Of a stretch of DNA of 52,332 nucleotides, positions 48,802 to 52,332 are shown in pieces (position 1 is the stretch's first letter; every line of letters starts with the position of its first letter). The notes beneath the pieces are model-generated. The model did no database searches. It had not been told where the DNA came from and saw only the letters and a list, made by a program, of their open reading frames with translations. Location of the stretch: contig DAOWCY010000020.1 of NCBI GenBank assembly GCA_030639305.1, forward strand, positions 1 to 52,332. Reading direction: 5' to 3'. The position numbers were made by a program, and so were the translations under genes. The DNA is from JAGLQA01 sp023135565 (GTDB lineage: Bacteria > Acidobacteriota > Aminicenantia > UBA2199).

Positions 48802-50001
48802 ATGATTAAAAGAAACCTTGAAGCGCAAATAAAAAAATATGCCAACGAGTACCCGGTTATTTCCATTGTGGGCCCGAGGCAAAGCGGTAAAACAACCCTG
48901 GTTCGTTATCTGTTCTCCGATTACAGCTATGTCTCCCTTGAAAATCTCGACAGCCGCGGCCTGGCCCAGGAAGACCCCAGGGGCTTTTTACAGGATTATC
49001 CACCCCCTGTGATTATCGATGAAATTCAACGGGCGCCCCATCTTTTTTCTTACTTACAAGAAAAAGTCGATTTAAATCCCGGTGCAGCGCAATATATTCT
49101 TACCGGTTCACAACAATTTCTTCTGATGGAAAGCGTTTCTCAATCATTGGCCGGAAGGGTGATTACCTTCAAACTTTACCCTTTTTCATACAGCGAGTTG
49201 CGTCAGCGACCGGAAGATACCGACCTGGATGGGATTTTTACCGTTAAAAAAGATGCGGTATGCCCTGACACCGGCATCGAGGATATTTTATTTACCGGTA
49301 TGTACCCCAGGATCCACGACAGGAAACTATCTCCCAGGAAATGGTACGAAAATTACGTCATGACCTACATTGAAAGAGATATCAGGCAGTTGGTTAACGT
49401 GAGCAATCTTCGCACCTTTGAAAATTTCCTGAAGGTTATTGCCTCGCAGTCCGGGCAATTAATTAATTATGCTTCCGTATCCAGCCTTATCGGCGTTTCT
49501 CTGCCCACGGTTAAAAATTGGCTGTCACTGCTGGAGACCAGTGGAATTATATTTATTTTATCACCGCATCACCGGAGTTTCTCGAAACGGGTCGTAAAAA
49601 CCCCCAAGCTTTTCTTTATCGATACCGGGCTGCTGTGTTCCTTATTATCTATCCGCAGCAGCAGTGATCTCAAATTTCATCCTTTATTGGGAAATATCTT
49701 TGAAACTTTCGTCATTAGTGAATTTTATAAGCGTATCTGTCATATTGCCGAAATCCCCCCTCTCTATTTTTGGAGAGATAAGACCGGAAATGAAATCGAT
49801 TTACTGGTTGATTTCGGTCAACGGTTGTACCCGGTTGAAATAAAAACTTCCCGTACCTATTCCACTTCATTCAAAGATAATATAAACCGGTGGTTCGGAT
49901 TGAGGGGTAATACCCAAACAGGAGGTCTTATTATTTTCAATGGCGAAAACATAAGGGCCAGTCAGTCAAGCATCCCGGCAGTGCCGTGGTGGGTATTATA
50001 A
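48802..50001 (+). CDS. AAA_14/DUF4143 ATPase
   Basis: The 399 residues open with MIKRNLEAQIKKYANEYPVI. Walker A is GPRQSGKTTL and Walker B PVIIDEIQRAP, followed by YILTGSQQFLLM. A winged-helix region and the C-terminal DUF4143 domain follow, with ETFVISEFYKR and FWRDKTGNEIDLLVD..YPVEIKTS (a D..ExK nuclease-like pattern). The start at 48802 is set by a promoter whose -10 ends 6 bases before it; an earlier in-frame GTG at 48766 overlaps the -35 and is rejected. The family is abundant and of unsettled function. Confidence 0.9.
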   Translation: MIKRNLEAQIKKYANEYPVISIVGPRQSGKTTLVRYLFSDYSYVSLENLDSRGLAQEDPRGFLQDYPPPVIIDEIQRAPHLFSYLQEKVDLNPGAAQYILTGSQQFLLMESVSQSLAGRVITFKLYPFSYSELRQRPEDTDLDGIFTVKKDAVCPDTGIEDILFTGMYPRIHDRKLSPRKWYENYVMTYIERDIRQLVNVSNLRTFENFLKVIASQSGQLINYASVSSLIGVSLPTVKNWLSLLETSGIIFILSPHHRSFSKRVVKTPKLFFIDTGLLCSLLSIRSSSDLKFHPLLGNIFETFVISEFYKRICHIAEIPPLYFWRDKTGNEIDLLVDFGQRLYPVEIKTSRTYSTSFKDNINRWFGLRGNTQTGGLIIFNGENIRASQSSIPAVPWWVL

Positions 50002-50026
50002 GAAAAAAAACCGGTTTTTTTCTTCT
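50002..50026 (+). terminator. A/T hairpin after the AAA_14 gene
   Basis: AAGAAAAAAAACCGGTTTTTTTCTT starts directly after the stop, with arms of A and T around CCGG. A weak intrinsic terminator is possible. Confidence 0.4.
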
Positions 50027-50061
50027 TAGGGACGGGGAATTTTGCCGCCAAATTTGCACGT

Positions 50062-50970
50062 TTGCACCCACTGCCCCCTTTTTTTTCGGAATATCTGCGC
50101 GCCAATGAAGAATTCCGGGAAATAGCTGATTTTTTCAACCAGGTTCACTATTTTCATATTGTGCCGCAGTTGCTCAAGCATCCGGGATTATTTTTTAACT
50201 CCGGGGTTACCAAAGATGAGGATTTTTTCGGTTTTCATTTCTTAAAGAAAATTATCGAAACTCCCCAGAAAACGCGGGATTCCAGGTTGAAAAAGATAGA
50301 AAAGGCGCTGCAAATAGCAGTACCTCAATTAAAAGAATTGACTATTTCCAGGGATGATAGAGGGGTGCCACATCTGGAAGGGTTGTACGAACATTGGCGG
50401 TATAGAGGAGCCAGGCAGCGGGAGGATCAATTCTCCGACGGCACTTTGAGATTGATCGGTTTTTTATGGTCGCTCTTAGAGACCAATTCCATGCTGCTCT
50501 TAGAAGAACCGGAACTTTCGCTGAATTCTTCTATTGTTAGCAAAATACCGGCCATGATTTATAACATCACAAAGAACAAGAAAAAAAAGCAGCAGGTAAT
50601 AATCAGTTCTCACAGCCCCGATTTATTGTCGGATGAAGGGATAGGAGGCGAAGAGGTGCTGCTTATGATTCCATCGAGAGAAGGTACGAAGATAGAGGTA
50701 GCCTCCGCGGACCAGGAAATCCGGCTTCTTTTAGAAGGCGGTTTAAGCGCAGCCGAAGCAATCATACCATATAGGCGGTTCTGTGAGGGGAGGAGAGTAA
50801 TCATGCATGGCATACGCATACTTAGGCACATAAAGGGAAACCTGGAAACTGGGTTAAGGCGGAGCCTAAACAAGTTTACTCATCCTCCTACTCGACATCA
50901 AACTTTTTTAAAAGTTTGGCCCCCGGCAGGGCCGCCGGAGGCAAGTTTGTTATTCGTAGCTTTTCATTAA
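50062..50970 (+). pseudogene. Truncated ABC-type ATPase (AAA_21-like), 5' half missing
   Basis: The frame carries the C-terminal half of a predicted ATPase: a signature-like FSDGTLRLIGFLWSLLE, Walker B MLLLEEPELSLN, and the H-loop IISSHSPDLL. The N-terminal Walker A part is absent, and no Met suits a start; the frame just opens after an earlier stop at about 50030. The end is also odd: after GLSAAEAIIPY, where such proteins usually stop, it runs on through 60 residues and finally through family S copy S10 (read as KVWPPAGPPEASLL). Both ends are damaged, so function is unlikely. Confidence 0.7.
50896..50945 (+). repeat. Family S repeat, short (copy S10)
   Basis: CATCAAACTTTTTTAAAAGT, TTGGCCCCCGGCAGGGCCGC, CGGAGGCAAG. 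It overlaps the end of the truncated ATPase frame and points toward the outer-membrane protein gene. Confidence 0.8.
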
Positions 50971-50991
50971 ACATTGAACATTGATTTGCCA

Positions 50992-51118
50992 TTGACTTTT
51001 GTGTAAAAAATTGTTATACCATTACATAGCGGTAATAAAAAATATTTTTTGTATTTTTCGAGTTCTTACCGTTCCCCACGCAGGTGGGATTTTTTAAGAC
51101 TAACTTTGAAAAAATGTG
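50992..51118 (+). promoter_or_regulatory. Promoter and family R repeat (copy R5) upstream of the OMP gene
   Basis: TTGACT, 17 bases, TATACC (51015-51020), which is the left edge of repeat R5. R5 runs ATTACATAGCGGTAAT (51021-51036), TTCGAGTTCTTACCGT, then CCCCACGCAGGTGGG and an A/T dyad ending near 51118. The start codon is at 51140 behind AGGAG. Confidence 0.55.
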
Positions 51119-51139
51119 ATAGAGTCAACAGGAGACAAC

Positions 51140-51691
51140 ATGAAGAAAGTAACATTTGTATTGATTTTTTTGCTGGCGGTTTGTTTTGTGAATGCGGCTG
51201 ACGCCAAATTTTCGCTCACCTTAGGAGCAGGGATGAGGAAAGTTTCCGATAACTTGTATAAAGATGTTTATAGTTCAAACGGCAGCGCCTTTAGTATCGA
51301 CTTAGCTTACAAAGTGGCGAATTCTCTCCAGGTGTTTTTGCACAGCGATTATTTTACCGTGGACGGCGAACTCACCTTAACCAAAGAACCCACCACTTTA
51401 ACCATTCTTCCTATCGAAGTGGGCTTAAGGTTGCTGGCAGGGAAAAATAAGTTCCGGCCTTATATAGGACTGGGCGCCGGGTACTACAAGTATACGGAAG
51501 AGAATATCATCGGCACTATGGAAGAAAATAAAGTCGGTTTTTTCGGCGAGGCCGGTCTCAACTTCTACTTCGTAAAAGCCTTGTTCTTAGACCTCAAAGT
51601 TAAATATATCATGTTAAAAGTAGACGGCGCTGACGGCGAAATTACGTTAGGCGGTCTCGGTCTTTTCGGCGGCATAGGAATCTCCTTCTAA
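51140..51691 (+). CDS. Small outer-membrane beta-barrel protein
   Basis: A signal peptide (VTFVLIFLLAVCFVNAADA) is followed by alternating beta strands such as FSLTLGAGMRKVSDN, FSIDLAYKVANSLQVFLHSD and FRPYIGLGAGYYKYTEEN. It ends GGLGLFGGIGISF with a C-terminal Phe, the outer-membrane insertion signal. The 183-residue length fits an eight-stranded barrel of the OmpA/OmpW type. The ligand is not predictable. ATG at 51140 follows AGGAG. Confidence 0.85.
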   Translation: MKKVTFVLIFLLAVCFVNAADAKFSLTLGAGMRKVSDNLYKDVYSSNGSAFSIDLAYKVANSLQVFLHSDYFTVDGELTLTKEPTTLTILPIEVGLRLLAGKNKFRPYIGLGAGYYKYTEENIIGTMEENKVGFFGEAGLNFYFVKALFLDLKVKYIMLKVDGADGEITLGGLGLFGGIGISF

Positions 51692-51961
51692 GCAAAGAAT
51701 ATCGAATATCGAACACCGAATCTCGAAGGAAAGAGTAACGCTTACATCCTTCAGCTTGAGCCATCCATACCTATAGGGGCCGCATACATGCGCCCTGAGG
51801 CTGCGGGGCGAATAAAAAAACGGGACGCACATGTGCATCCCCTACGGGTATCGTTATTAGCCCTTCCTATAAACGCTTTATAATAAACAGTTTCCAGGCT
51901 TGCAAAAAAATATTTTGCCTGAAAGTGGCAGAATTTCACGACCGGGTAACCAAAATTCCCC
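51692..51961. other. Intergenic region with short repeats
   Basis: ATCGAATATCGAACACCGAA repeats lie at 51706-51730. A block at 51770-51850 holds GGGGCCGCATACATGCGCC and GGGACGCACATGTGCATCCC, a palindrome of the kind seen in many environmental genomes. No convincing gene. Confidence 0.5.
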
Positions 51962-52300
51962 CTAAGCGACTCTAACCCCGGTGCGAATGATTTCATCTAA
52001 AAACATCGACTCATTTTTAGCGGCAAGAGAAAAAGGATGAACCTCGATACGGTAATCGATCTTTCTTACGATGCGGCCGATTTTTTTAATGTCATTATAC
52101 CTGATGCCGGTGAATTCCGTTGAAATCAAGGCTACATCTATGTCGCTGTATCGAGAGTTTTTGTTCTTCGCATAAAATCCGAAAAGATATGCCTCAGAAA
52201 CCGGTATATTGTGCTCTTTAACCCAAGTTTACCACTTGAGAGATTCTAAATACGCAAAATCACCGATATATCTATCAAATTAAAAATACCCATCAATCAT
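51962..52300 (-). pseudogene. MNT-type nucleotidyltransferase pseudogene
   Basis: From ATG at 52300 to TAG at 51962 the frame spells HNIPVSEAYLFGFYAKNKNS, RYSDIDVALIS, then VRKIDYRIEVHPFSL and MFLDEIIRTGVRVA. The GSxAxG..SDxDL core of small nucleotidyltransferases (the antitoxin half of HEPN-MNT pairs) is evident, but its first Ser is Phe. Two in-frame stops (codons 7 and about 24) interrupt the N-terminal part. The HEPN partner would lie beyond the right edge if it exists. Confidence 0.72.
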
Positions 52301-52332
52301 TACGTCTAATAAAAAAAATGTTGACAAACACA

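Noticed and set aside
51751..51996. Reverse-strand frame of 81 codons
   Set aside because: It runs through short palindromic repeats (GGGACGCACATGTGC) and shows no domain, start site or bias; it overlaps a better-supported pseudogene.
1..52332. CRISPR arrays
   Set aside because: The repeats noticed are either dispersed or coding tandem repeats without unique spacers of even length.
1..52332. rRNA and tRNA genes
   Set aside because: No conserved T-loop with a matching acceptor stem or rRNA signature was recognised by eye; a dedicated RNA search could still find one.

Overview
The window looks like a chromosomal contig from a Gram-negative (two-membrane), uncultured bacterium. It carries a type IV pilus minor-pilin/PilY1 operon, a YdbH-YnbE-YdbL-like envelope set, an outer-membrane beta-barrel protein and lipoproteins with lipoboxes. 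The style (NRPS with repeat-filled loops, many ATPase-nuclease genes of the AAA-ATPase_like/DUF1703 type, abundant short intergenic repeats) resembles Candidatus Aminicenantes or a relative near Acidobacteriota. That placement is inference from gene style; no rRNA or tRNA gene was seen.

Layout. 1-6840: the 3' part of a nonribosomal peptide synthetase (A-PCP-C-A-PCP-C), then a small HTH protein. 6841-7582: a repeat-rich gap with two tiny overlapping reverse ORFs. 7583-17040: a lone receiver protein, then a minor pilin operon (FimT/PilV/PilW/PilX-like and PilY1) and two related cell-surface proteins with cadherin-like folds. 17084-21807: ftsY, ribD-ribE-ribBA and a HEAT-like protein. 21837-27986 (reverse): a frameshifted membrane gene, an aspartic-protease-like protein, a HAD phosphatase, hslO (Hsp33) and two large ATPases with nuclease-like C-termini. 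28351-30753: a CbpA-type DnaJ and a DUF6765-like protein. 30827-41065 (mostly reverse): a serine hydroxymethyltransferase-like gene, a PIN-like protein, two AAA-ATPase_like/PDDEXK paralogs with a decayed third copy between them, a small hydrophilic protein and a gingipain-like protease with PKD domains. 41286-44788: a ydbH-ynbE-ydbL-like operon. 45225-52300: an accessory region with a metallophosphoesterase-STAND ATPase-repeat protein, a Fic (DUF4172) remnant, an AAA_14/DUF4143 ATPase, a truncated ABC-type ATPase, an outer-membrane protein and a nucleotidyltransferase pseudogene.

Three layers of structure run through these genes. (1) Several repeat families fill the gaps and also sit in frame inside coding sequence: family S (ends GCCGGAGGCAAG, about ten copies), family R (ATTAC-N6-GTAAT dyad plus a second A/T hairpin), family E (MITE-like, TIRs about TTCAGTTTTGGAAAA), CACAGAG/CACGAAG repeats and GC hairpins. 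They occur in the NRPS, ydbH and the 3' ends of glyA and an ATPase. (2) At least seven genes have a sigma70-like promoter whose -10 box ends 5-7 bases before the start codon, so they are probably leaderless; one of these promoters lies inside a family R repeat. (3) The best candidate for an undescribed system is the STAND protein at 45225-48497: an intact calcineurin-like phosphoesterase fused to an NB-ARC-like switch, ending in three nearly identical 68-codon repeats, with a structured leader and a decayed neighbourhood.
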